Of a stretch of DNA of 64,000 bases, positions 1 through 6,936 are shown piece after piece. The position numbers and the translations under genes were made by a program. The notes below the pieces were generated by a model that ran no database searches, was not told where the DNA came from, and worked only from the letters and a program-made list of their open reading frames with translations. Numbering within the stretch: position 1 is the first letter of the stretch; every line of letters starts with the position of its first letter. The DNA comes from Arthrobacter russicus. Lineage in GTDB: Bacteria > Actinomycetota > Actinomycetes > Actinomycetales > Micrococcaceae. The DNA lies in assembly GCF_031454135.1 (NCBI RefSeq), contig NZ_JAVDQF010000001.1, forward strand, positions 1,736,001 through 1,800,000, read 5' to 3'.

Positions 1-2
1 AC

Positions 3-638
3 GATTGGTGGATCCCGGAAGTCGATGACCTAGCCAAGCTGCCACGCCGAAGCCCCGGCTTCGAGTCCGCAGCTCGGCTCCTGGGTGCTGCGCGCTACCG
101 GCAGGGCATCGGCATCGCCGAATCCCTCGCCGACTTCCGTTGCTACTTCCGAGCCTGCCGACGGTTGACCAACATCCAGGCGATCCAATTCTTCACTGAA
201 GGCTGGGCGGATGCCGCCGATCTGCCAGATCCGATTTCATGCACCGACCCACTGACCGGATTCAGCACCAAAGCGCATTTCTGGCGTTCACTGCACGATC
301 TGGAAGGCCGGCCGAGCGACTCGTCGATGATCATCGCCACCGCCTCAATTTCACCGCTGAATGCCGAGGTCGAGCCGCTGCGCTGGACCCAGGTGGCGCT
401 CCTCGGTCTGATCTTCACCACGGCTTTCAGCGGAACCCAAACGACGCTGATGCGTCGCGGTGGGCTGATCTACATCCTGGCCCCCGACTCGCCCAACGTC
501 TTCGCCGCCATGATGAACTGCCATGCCCGGATCAACGCGGCCAGCGAGTTCCAAGACTTCGTGCCCAAGTTCCGGTTCCAATCGTTGCCGCACCATGAGC
601 TGGACATCAGCCGCATCATGGAGAGCATGAATCGCTGA
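3..638 (+). CDS. GGDEF-like regulatory protein, degenerate, 5' end outside window
   Basis: The reading frame is open from the first bases of the window, so the start lies upstream and only the C-terminal ~211 residues are visible. The motif DPLTGFSTKAHF matches the start of diguanylate cyclase (GGDEF) domains, usually DPLTGLxNR. About 80 residues further on, RRGGLIYIL stands where RxGGDEFxxL is expected. The two glycines are kept but the acidic residues that bind metal are gone, so cyclase activity is unlikely. The domain could be a c-di-GMP sensor or a protein-interaction domain. It sits just upstream of the exopolysaccharide operon, a usual target of such regulators, but the link is inference. 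The segment before the domain is hydrophilic and not recognised. Confidence 0.6.
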   Translation, partial: DWWIPEVDDLAKLPRRSPGFESAARLLGAARYRQGIGIAESLADFRCYFRACRRLTNIQAIQFFTEGWADAADLPDPISCTDPLTGFSTKAHFWRSLHDLEGRPSDSSMIIATASISPLNAEVEPLRWTQVALLGLIFTTAFSGTQTTLMRRGGLIYILAPDSPNVFAAMMNCHARINAASEFQDFVPKFRFQSLPHHELDISRIMESMNR

Positions 639-803
639 CCCAGACCGTTCCGAATACCCCGCGAGTGAAATTTTTCCGGTATCCCGTCACGATCCGGATT
701 CGAGCTGCACTGTGATTGATGAAGGCGGTTCGAAGAGTACGAATCTCTGCTAGCCGAGGGTCCGCATCGCCCCTCGGCCGGCATGAGGAAAACATTGGGG
801 AAA

Positions 804-832
804 TTGGGGAACGATGCGAAATTGCATAAATG
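804..832 (+). promoter_or_regulatory. Candidate promoter of the EPS operon
   Basis: TTGGGG at 804-809 and TAAATG at 827-832 are spaced 17 bases apart, inside an AT-richer stretch (780-835). Transcription would start about 10 bases before the ATG at 849. This supports 849 rather than 783 as the start of the next gene. The match is moderate and found by eye. Confidence 0.3.
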
Positions 833-848
833 TGTGGCGAGACACGCC

Positions 849-2303
849 ATGACACAAGTAGACCAACGGCTGGACCAACGACGGATCGTCCACCGGGCTC
901 GACACAACAGCAATCCGGTGCCTGCCACGGTCAACGTGGCTCAGCCCGAGGCCGAGCCGAGGCCTGCCTACAGCACCACCCGGCAACGCCAACGCAGGCT
1001 CCCGTTCATCGAATCACTGGTGATCTTCGATGTCGCCCTGGTGCTGGGCGCCACCGCAGCGGCCGGTCTGATCTGGCCGGTCTCCGGAAGCGCACTCGGT
1101 CCTTGGCCGACGATCATCGCCGGAATCGTATGGCTCGGCGCCCTGGCTGGGATCAAAGGCTTCGCCACTGAGCGGTTGGTGAAGCCGTTCCCGATGCTTT
1201 CGGTCTGGGCCGGCTGCGCGGTAGTCGCTTGTTTCGCCTTGATCGAAGTGCTTTTCGGCAGCGTTGTCGGCCTCCGGCAGCCGGTGGTCCTGGCGATCGT
1301 GCTGACCGTTGCCGACGTCCTCGGCCGCGCGGTCATCCGCCGCTTCCACCACCCTCGGGTGATCTCCGTGCTGCCGGCGCACCGTTACCAGATCGACAAG
1401 TCCGCCGGCCGGCTGCAGCACCAGACGCTGGTGCTCACCGAAGAGTTGCAGCAGAATCCCGAGGAACTGGTCCGTCTGGTTTCCCAACGGGCCAGGTTCA
1501 GCCGGGCCGACGTCGTCGAGCTGCCGGCCGACCTCGCCATCGACCAGGAGTTGATCGACCGGCTGAGTTGGGACTTGCGCAAACAGCACGTTTCGATCCG
1601 TCTGGTGCGCTGGGGCGCCTCGGTCAGTCCGGCCCGCATCCGGACGCATTCGCAAGGCGACAAAACCATGGTGGAACTGGACGCCCCCTATCCGTATCTG
1701 CCGACCCGGATGGCGAAACGGGCTTTGGACATCATCGGTTCCGGGCTCTTGATCGTCGTCCTGCTGCCGTTGTTCGCGGTCCTCGGCCTGGGCATCAAAT
1801 TGACCAGCCGCGGGCCGGTCTTCTACCGGCAGGAAAGAATCGGCATCGACGGCCGCCCGTTCAAGATCTTGAAATTTCGTTCCATGGTCCCGGATGCGGA
1901 TGCCCAGCTGCAGTCGCTGCTGCGCCAGCAGGGCCGCTCCGGAGAACCGCTGTTCAAGGTCGACGACGATCCCCGAGTCACCCGGATCGGCATTCTGATG
2001 CGGCGGTACTCGCTGGATGAGCTGCCGCAACTGTTCAACGTCTTCGGCGGATCAATGAGCCTGGTGGGGCCCCGGCCGCAGCGTCCCGCCGAAGTCGCGC
2101 TTTACGACCAGACTGCCAAGCGGCGATTGGGCGTCCTGCCCGGGATGACCGGCATGTGGCAAGTCAATGGGCGTTCCCGGCTGGGCTGGGACGAATCGAT
2201 TGCCCTGGACCTGTATTACACGCACAACTGGAGCCTGACGCAGGATCTGAGCATTCTGGCGAAAACCGCTTCTGCCGTGGTCAGGGGGGACGGTGCCCAG
2301 TAA
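849..2303 (+). CDS. Exopolysaccharide polyprenyl glycosylphosphotransferase (initiating sugar transferase)
   Basis: This integral membrane enzyme transfers a sugar-1-phosphate to undecaprenyl phosphate, the first step of exopolysaccharide repeat-unit assembly. The N-terminal half carries about four hydrophobic segments and a weakly conserved cytoplasmic domain. The last ~200 residues form the bacterial sugar transferase domain (WbaP/WcaJ/CpsE type): KRALDIIGSGLL membrane hairpin, FYRQERIGIDGRPF, KFRSMV, DDPRVTRIG, RRYSLDELPQL, SLVGPRP and the C-terminal PGMTGMWQV. Length (484 aa) is normal for the family. I chose ATG 849 over the in-frame ATG 783 because GGCGAGA precedes it and the extra N-terminus lies over a promoter-like sequence. 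It heads a + strand operon, and the next gene overlaps its stop. The sugar cannot be told from sequence. Confidence 0.9.
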   Translation: MTQVDQRLDQRRIVHRARHNSNPVPATVNVAQPEAEPRPAYSTTRQRQRRLPFIESLVIFDVALVLGATAAAGLIWPVSGSALGPWPTIIAGIVWLGALAGIKGFATERLVKPFPMLSVWAGCAVVACFALIEVLFGSVVGLRQPVVLAIVLTVADVLGRAVIRRFHHPRVISVLPAHRYQIDKSAGRLQHQTLVLTEELQQNPEELVRLVSQRARFSRADVVELPADLAIDQELIDRLSWDLRKQHVSIRLVRWGASVSPARIRTHSQGDKTMVELDAPYPYLPTRMAKRALDIIGSGLLIVVLLPLFAVLGLGIKLTSRGPVFYRQERIGIDGRPFKILKFRSMVPDADAQLQSLLRQQGRSGEPLFKVDDDPRVTRIGILMRRYSLDELPQLFNVFGGSMSLVGPRPQRPAEVALYDQTAKRRLGVLPGMTGMWQVNGRSRLGWDESIALDLYYTHNWSLTQDLSILAKTASAVVRGDGAQ

Positions 2304-3429
2304 CCCCACCGACCGGCCCGCGATCCTGCACATCACCGAGTCGATGGGCGCCGGGGTGTCCACGGCGCTTTTCGACTACGTCGCGAACACGCCTGAATAC
2401 CAGCACCACCTGTGCTATGTCGAGCGCGCCGAAACCACGGCGCTGCCGGCCGGCTGGCAGCAGGGATTCGCCACGGCGGCCGAGCTGCCCTCCGGGCAAT
2501 TTCGCCGGATCCTGGCGGTCCGGAACACGGTCCGGTCCCTGAAACCGGTGGCATTGCACTCGCATTCCTCGTTCGCCGGGCTGTATGCCCGGTTGGCGGT
2601 CCGCGACTCGGCCGAACTGCGCCAGATATACACCCCGCACTGCTATGCCTTCGAACGTCTGGACCTTTCCGCGACCGCGCGCTGGGCCTACCGCACCGTG
2701 GAACGGCTGCTCGCCCGCAACACGGGCGCCGTGGCCGCATGCTCGCCCCGCGAAGCGGCGCTGGCAACGGAATTGTCGAAGGTCAGACCCGGGCGCACGC
2801 TCGTCGGTTATGTGCCGAATTTCGCCGCGGTGCCAGCGGGCCGCTCCGCGGGGAGCAAAGTCGCCGTGCGCACCGAGGTCTTGCGGCTCGCCGGCTCCGG
2901 AAGGCTTGGCGCGCAGAAGGATCCCCGGTTTTTCCTGGCCGCGGTCGAAGCCCTGCGCCAGGAAGGGTACGACGTCCAAGCCCGTTGGCTCGGTGGCGGC
3001 GATCCGGAGTTGGCGCGGGAGCTGGTGGAAAACGGAATCCAGGTCACCGGTTGGCTGCCCCGGGCGCAACTGCTCGCCGAATTGGCCGGCAGCGACGTCT
3101 ACCTGCATTCGGCGGCCTGGGAGGGCTTTCCGCTGGCCGTCCTGGAAGCGGACGCCCTGCGGATCGCCACAGTGCTGCGCGACATCCCGGCCTTCGAAGA
3201 CTCCGATCTGCCGTTGCGGATCAGCAGTCCCGAGGGACTGGCAGCACTCTGGCCGCAATTGCGTGATCCGCTGCTGCGATCCGACATCGCGGAGCGCAGT
3301 CGGATCGCGCTGGCCCGGAACACCGGCCAGAACCAACGGAGCGCACTCTTGCGGATCTACCCCGCGGCGGCGCCCGCCGCCTCCGCCGAGCCCGGCTCGG
3401 AAACGGCAGCCGCCCGAGCTGGATCATGA
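2293..3429 (+). CDS. GT4-type glycosyltransferase
   Basis: The family retains a nucleotide-sugar-dependent transferase with GT-B fold that extends the lipid-linked saccharide in the cytoplasm. The N-terminus ILHITESMGAGVSTALFDY is the usual acceptor-side glycine loop. HSHSSFAGLYAR, SGRLGAQKDPRFF and the E-x7-E type motif in WEGFPLAVLEAD follow in the expected order. Length is 378 aa. The GTG start overlaps the previous gene's stop by 11 bases and is preceded by AGGGGGGA. The C-terminal ~25 residues are Ala/Pro-rich and probably disordered. Acceptor and donor are unknown. Confidence 0.85.
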   Translation: MPSNPTDRPAILHITESMGAGVSTALFDYVANTPEYQHHLCYVERAETTALPAGWQQGFATAAELPSGQFRRILAVRNTVRSLKPVALHSHSSFAGLYARLAVRDSAELRQIYTPHCYAFERLDLSATARWAYRTVERLLARNTGAVAACSPREAALATELSKVRPGRTLVGYVPNFAAVPAGRSAGSKVAVRTEVLRLAGSGRLGAQKDPRFFLAAVEALRQEGYDVQARWLGGGDPELARELVENGIQVTGWLPRAQLLAELAGSDVYLHSAAWEGFPLAVLEADALRIATVLRDIPAFEDSDLPLRISSPEGLAALWPQLRDPLLRSDIAERSRIALARNTGQNQRSALLRIYPAAAPAASAEPGSETAAARAGS

Positions 3430-3523
3430 TCCGCTGAGCCCTTCCTCCCGGACCAGCCCTCCGCCGTCGGACGGCCCCGTACACCCACTTCCGATCAGAC
3501 CATCCCGAAATGAGGCACCTCCT

Positions 3524-3778
3524 ATGGAACAACTCGCCGTCGACCAGAAAATTCGCTCGGTGCTCGACCAACACGCTCGCCTGGCAGTCGGCATCGACGA
3601 CTTGGATTCCAACGCCGATCTCTACTCGGCAGGCATGACCTCGCTTTCCAGCGTGAACGTGATGCTCGCCCTGGAAGAAGAGTTCGACCTGGAGTTCCCC
3701 GAGCATCTGCTCAACCGGTCGACCTTCGCCTCGGTAGAATCGATTCGCCGCGGAATCCAGGACGCAGACCATGGATAG
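3524..3778 (+). CDS. Acyl carrier protein of an aminoacyl-carrier protein system
   Basis: This small acidic protein (84 aa) has the carrier protein fold. The phosphopantetheine site is LYSAGMTSLSSV, with Ser40 as the attachment residue and Thr39 in place of the usual Asp. The helix after it (NVMLALEEEFDLEFPE) is typical. The ATG is preceded by GAGG eight bases upstream. Its last 8 bases overlap the acyl-CoA dehydrogenase gene, and the amino acid:[carrier protein] ligase follows directly. It is therefore most likely the acceptor of that ligase, holding an amino acid as a thioester, rather than a fatty-acid ACP. A phosphopantetheinyl transferase is not in the window. Confidence 0.9.
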   Translation: MEQLAVDQKIRSVLDQHARLAVGIDDLDSNADLYSAGMTSLSSVNVMLALEEEFDLEFPEHLLNRSTFASVESIRRGIQDADHG

Positions 3779-4931
3779 CGCCAGGACCGCCACGCTGGAC
3801 GAGCTGATCGACCGGGTCACCGAAGCGGCCGTCGCGCATGCCTCCGACGTCGATGAACAGTCCAGGTTCCCCAGTGAAGCTATACTCGCCGCCAAGGCTG
3901 CGGGGTTGCTCGGTGCACCGGTCCCGCTGGCCGTCGGCGGGATGGCCTTGGATTTCACGGATCTGTGCCGGATCGTCGGCCGAGTAGCCGAAGCCTGTTC
4001 CGCCAGCGGCATGATTTTGGCGATGCACTACAGCCAGCTGCTGTGTTTGCTCCGCCACGGACGCAACACCACCCATCTCGAGCTGTTGTCCCGTTGCGCG
4101 GACGAACAATTCCTTTTGGCATCCGCGACCACCGAACGCAATGTCGGAGGCGATACCCGGACCTCGTCCTGCGCAGTGGAAAGGCTCGACGCGAATGCGA
4201 TCAAGCTGTCGAAGTCCTGCCCGGTGATCTCCTACGGAAGGTTCGCGGATGCCATCTTGGTCACGGCCCGCCGGAACCCTGCCGCAGTTCCGAACGACCA
4301 GGTGATGGTGTATTTGCCGATCGGGCAGGTCCGCCTGACCAAGACGAACGACTGGGATGCCTTGGGCATGCGCGGCACATGCTCCGAGGGATTCGAGCTG
4401 GAGGCCGAAAGCAGCACCGAGTACGTGCTCAGCGACGGATACGAAACGATCTCTTCGGAGACCGCGGTACCGGCCGCGCATGTGCTCTGGGCATCCGCCT
4501 GGCTGGGCATGGCTACCCAGGCCGGGAAAACTGCCCGCAGCGTGGTCCAGAAGGCCGCCAAACGCACGCCCGGATCGATTCCGCCTTCCGCGTTGCGGCT
4601 CGCGGAGCTCGAAGTCCAATTGCAGTCCATGACCGCGCTGGTCCGCTCGGCGGTACAGCAGTACCAACGGAATTGGGCCGATCCGGAGAACCTCAGCTCG
4701 TTGCAATCGGCGATTTCGATGAACACGCTCAAGGTCGCGGCGGCGGAATTCGTCCGCACGATCGTCGGTGACGCGATGCTGATCGTCGGGATGCCCGGCT
4801 TCGCCAACAAGTCTCCGATGAGTCTGGCCCGGCTGTACCGGGACAGCATCGCGCCGTCGATCATGATCAACAACGATCGGATCCTGCAACAGACTTCGAC
4901 CCTTCAACTGATCTCGCGAGGAGCCCGATGA
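3771..4931 (+). CDS. Acyl-CoA dehydrogenase-family protein of the aminoacyl-carrier module
   Basis: The 386-residue protein has the length and layout of a flavin acyl-CoA dehydrogenase: an N-terminal helical domain (LGAPVPLAVGGMALDF, AEACSASGMILAMHY), a middle strand domain and a C-terminal helical domain ending in RLYRDSIAPSIMINNDRIL. In ordinary family members the last motif reads RxYRDxxxxxIYEGTNEI, and the Glu is the catalytic base. Here that position is Ile366, so normal alpha,beta-dehydrogenation may not occur, unless another residue serves as base. Overlaps of 8 bases with the carrier protein gene and 4 bases (ATGA) with the ligase gene imply tight co-translation. The substrate could be the aminoacyl thioester on the carrier protein, as inference only. 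Confidence 0.8.
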   Translation: MDSARTATLDELIDRVTEAAVAHASDVDEQSRFPSEAILAAKAAGLLGAPVPLAVGGMALDFTDLCRIVGRVAEACSASGMILAMHYSQLLCLLRHGRNTTHLELLSRCADEQFLLASATTERNVGGDTRTSSCAVERLDANAIKLSKSCPVISYGRFADAILVTARRNPAAVPNDQVMVYLPIGQVRLTKTNDWDALGMRGTCSEGFELEAESSTEYVLSDGYETISSETAVPAAHVLWASAWLGMATQAGKTARSVVQKAAKRTPGSIPPSALRLAELEVQLQSMTALVRSAVQQYQRNWADPENLSSLQSAISMNTLKVAAAEFVRTIVGDAMLIVGMPGFANKSPMSLARLYRDSIAPSIMINNDRILQQTSTLQLISRGAR

Positions 4932-5869
4932 GCACCCAATCCCTTCTTCCCGAGCTGCCCTCCGGAGCAGCGGAGTTCGGCCGGAAGCTCGTCGAACACG
5001 GCTGGTTGATCCCGACCATGGCCCCGGGGGTCAACGGGCTGAGCGAGGACGCGGAACGCGTCGTGGCGGGTTTGAACCGGCGGGCCGGGCAAATCGCGCG
5101 CGCCATGCCGGAATCCCCCGCCCTGCGCAGCCTGCGGTTTCCACCGGTCAACGGCCAGGAGCTGCTGCAGCGCACCAATTACCTGACCTCGTTCCCGCAA
5201 TTGGTCGGCGCCGTCGACGTTTTCGACGGCGACAGCCGGGACCACCGCGCATTGCTCGAGTCGGTCGACTCGGGCGAGCGCGGTTGGCGCGACCGGCTGG
5301 CACCCAGCGATCTGGTACTGGTTCCAGCCGTGTGCCATTCGCTCTATCCGCACCTGCAAGGCACCATCGCCGATGGCGAATGGTATGAACTCACCGGCGA
5401 GTGCTTCCGGAACGAACCCTCCGAGGACCCGTTCCGGATGGTCAGCTTCCGGATGCGCGAATACGTGCTGCTGGGCACCCCGGAGCAGGCCTTGGCGCAC
5501 CGCGATCGCTGGTTGGCCGAAGCCCAGACGCTGTTGACCGGCCTCGGCCTGACGGTGCGCATCGAGGGCGCCAACGACCCGTTCTTCGGCCGGTCCGGCA
5601 GATTGCTCGCCTCCGGCCAACGCGCTGCCGAATTGAAGTTCGAGCTGCTGGTGGAAGCCGTGCCCGGCCGGTCCACCGCAGTGGCCTCGGGGAATTGGCA
5701 CCAAGACCATTTCGGCGGCGAGTTCGGGATTCGCAGCGCGGACGGCGAGCCCGCGCACAGTGCCTGTTTCGGCTTCGGCCTGGAACGGATCATGTTGGCC
5801 TTGGTCGCCCGCCACGGATTCCGTCTGGCCGACTGGCCGGCCGACGTCCGCAACGCGCTCCAGGGATGA
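4928..5869 (+). CDS. Amino acid--[acyl-carrier-protein] ligase (SerRS-like)
   Basis: This is a stand-alone class II synthetase catalytic core (313 aa) without the tRNA-binding arm, like the Bradyrhizobium amino acid:[carrier protein] ligases related to atypical archaeal SerRS. Those load Gly or Ala onto the phosphopantetheine of a neighbouring carrier protein. Motif 2 is GECFRNE...FRMREYV and motif 3 is GFGLERIML with Arg287. The three zinc ligands of the family appear present: Cys136 in PAVCHSLYP, Glu178 in MREYV and Cys280 in HSACFGFG. The carrier protein gene lies two genes upstream. The ATG overlaps the upstream stop, and its own stop overlaps the ATG of the next gene. The amino acid used cannot be read by eye. 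Confidence 0.9.
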   Translation: MSTQSLLPELPSGAAEFGRKLVEHGWLIPTMAPGVNGLSEDAERVVAGLNRRAGQIARAMPESPALRSLRFPPVNGQELLQRTNYLTSFPQLVGAVDVFDGDSRDHRALLESVDSGERGWRDRLAPSDLVLVPAVCHSLYPHLQGTIADGEWYELTGECFRNEPSEDPFRMVSFRMREYVLLGTPEQALAHRDRWLAEAQTLLTGLGLTVRIEGANDPFFGRSGRLLASGQRAAELKFELLVEAVPGRSTAVASGNWHQDHFGGEFGIRSADGEPAHSACFGFGLERIMLALVARHGFRLADWPADVRNALQG

Positions 5870-6936
5870 GGGGGGCCGTGCCGTCTAGCAACGCCGCCCC
5901 CGCCTCGTTGATCACCCGGAGACTGGCAGGATTGGATCCGGACAGCTTCGAGCCGCACCGCCTGCATTCCGACGACCCAGCCTGGGCGAACACCAATTGC
6001 TACACCGACGTCTGGATCGAGCTGCTTTCCGCGCTGCATCTCGATCCGTTGCCCGCGATGTCCTGCGCCGTCAGCTCGCAATTTTGCGGCGACCAGTGGG
6101 AATTCTTGAAACCCCGCTCCCAGGATTTGGAGAAGCTGTACGGCCTGCGCTTCGGCGAGTACCTGATCTGGAAGCCGATCACCGAGCATTTGGCGGCCCA
6201 GTTCGAGCTGGGGAACTTCGCCATGGTCGAGGTCGACTCCTACTATTTGCCGGACACTGCCGGCACCAGCTATCGGACCGAGCACGGGAAGACTTCGATC
6301 ATCCCGCTGAGCCTGGACCCCGTGGCCGGCCGGCTGAGCTATTTGCACAACAGCGGTTTGTACCGCCTCGAGGGCGAAGATTTCCAGGCGACGCTCGGCA
6401 CGTCGGCAGTGCACGGATTCGTGCCGAGCCCCTATGTGGACCTGATTGATACTGCTGGTCTCAAACGGCTCGGCCCGGCCGAGCTCCTGGCCGCAGCCGA
6501 GGAGGTCTTCGCCGGCCACCTGCAGCGGATCGCGGAATCCAGCCAACCGCAGCCGATGCGGCGGCTGGCCGATTACTTGGGCCGGCAAGCCGGGCCGTTG
6601 GCCGAACACGGGCTGCCCTATTTCCACCAGTTGGCCTTCGCGACCACCCGGCAGGCAGGTTTGGCGGCAATGCTCGCCGCAGAATTCTGCCGCTGGCTTT
6701 CCGCCGCCCGGGCCGGCCGGTCCGGCACCCTCCACGATGCCGGGCAACCCGACGAACTGCTCCGGGCCGCAGCGGCCTTCCGTGCCTGCAGCGACAGTGC
6801 GAAACAGCTCCAGTTCAAACTCGCCCGGTTCGCCTCCGGTCGCAGCACGAGTACCGAATCGGAACTCGCCGCAATGCCCACGCACTGGGAAACCGCGATC
6901 GGGATCCTGCAGAACGACCCTGCCGCCCATGGTTGA
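5866..6936 (+). CDS. DUF1839 family protein, possible aminoacyl-carrier acyltransferase
   Basis: This 356-residue soluble protein belongs to DUF1839, a family often found beside amino acid:[carrier protein] ligases. Its N-terminal part has TNCYTDVWIELL with Cys45, then EVDSYYLPDTAGTSY with Asp124, then EHGKTSIIPL with His140. This Cys-Asp-His order and the 'N-C' and 'V-D-x-Y-Y-L-P' motifs resemble the N-terminal domain of BtrH, which moves an aminoacyl group from a carrier protein to an aminoglycoside. The C-terminal half is helical, with no motif I know. ATG 5866 forms ATGA with the ligase stop; an in-frame GTG at 5878 is an alternative start. Function is inferred from motif resemblance and context. 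Confidence 0.75.
   Translation: MRGAVPSSNAAPASLITRRLAGLDPDSFEPHRLHSDDPAWANTNCYTDVWIELLSALHLDPLPAMSCAVSSQFCGDQWEFLKPRSQDLEKLYGLRFGEYLIWKPITEHLAAQFELGNFAMVEVDSYYLPDTAGTSYRTEHGKTSIIPLSLDPVAGRLSYLHNSGLYRLEGEDFQATLGTSAVHGFVPSPYVDLIDTAGLKRLGPAELLAAAEEVFAGHLQRIAESSQPQPMRRLADYLGRQAGPLAEHGLPYFHQLAFATTRQAGLAAMLAAEFCRWLSAARAGRSGTLHDAGQPDELLRAAAAFRACSDSAKQLQFKLARFASGRSTSTESELAAMPTHWETAIGILQNDPAAHG

Noticed and set aside
3524-3778. Fatty-acid synthesis acyl carrier protein
   Set aside because: No fab genes nearby; the directly linked amino acid:[carrier protein] ligase and the GMTSLSS motif fit the aminoacyl-carrier type.
5401-5865. N-terminal extension of the DUF1839 frame into the ligase gene
   Set aside because: It overlaps the conserved ligase out of frame, and the family N-terminus begins after ATG 5866.
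4928-5869. Seryl-tRNA synthetase
   Set aside because: The protein is only the catalytic core, with no tRNA-binding coiled coil, and it sits with its carrier protein.
6446-6928. N-terminal extension of the GH2-like frame
   Set aside because: It overlaps DUF1839; the jelly-roll domain begins just after ATG 6929.
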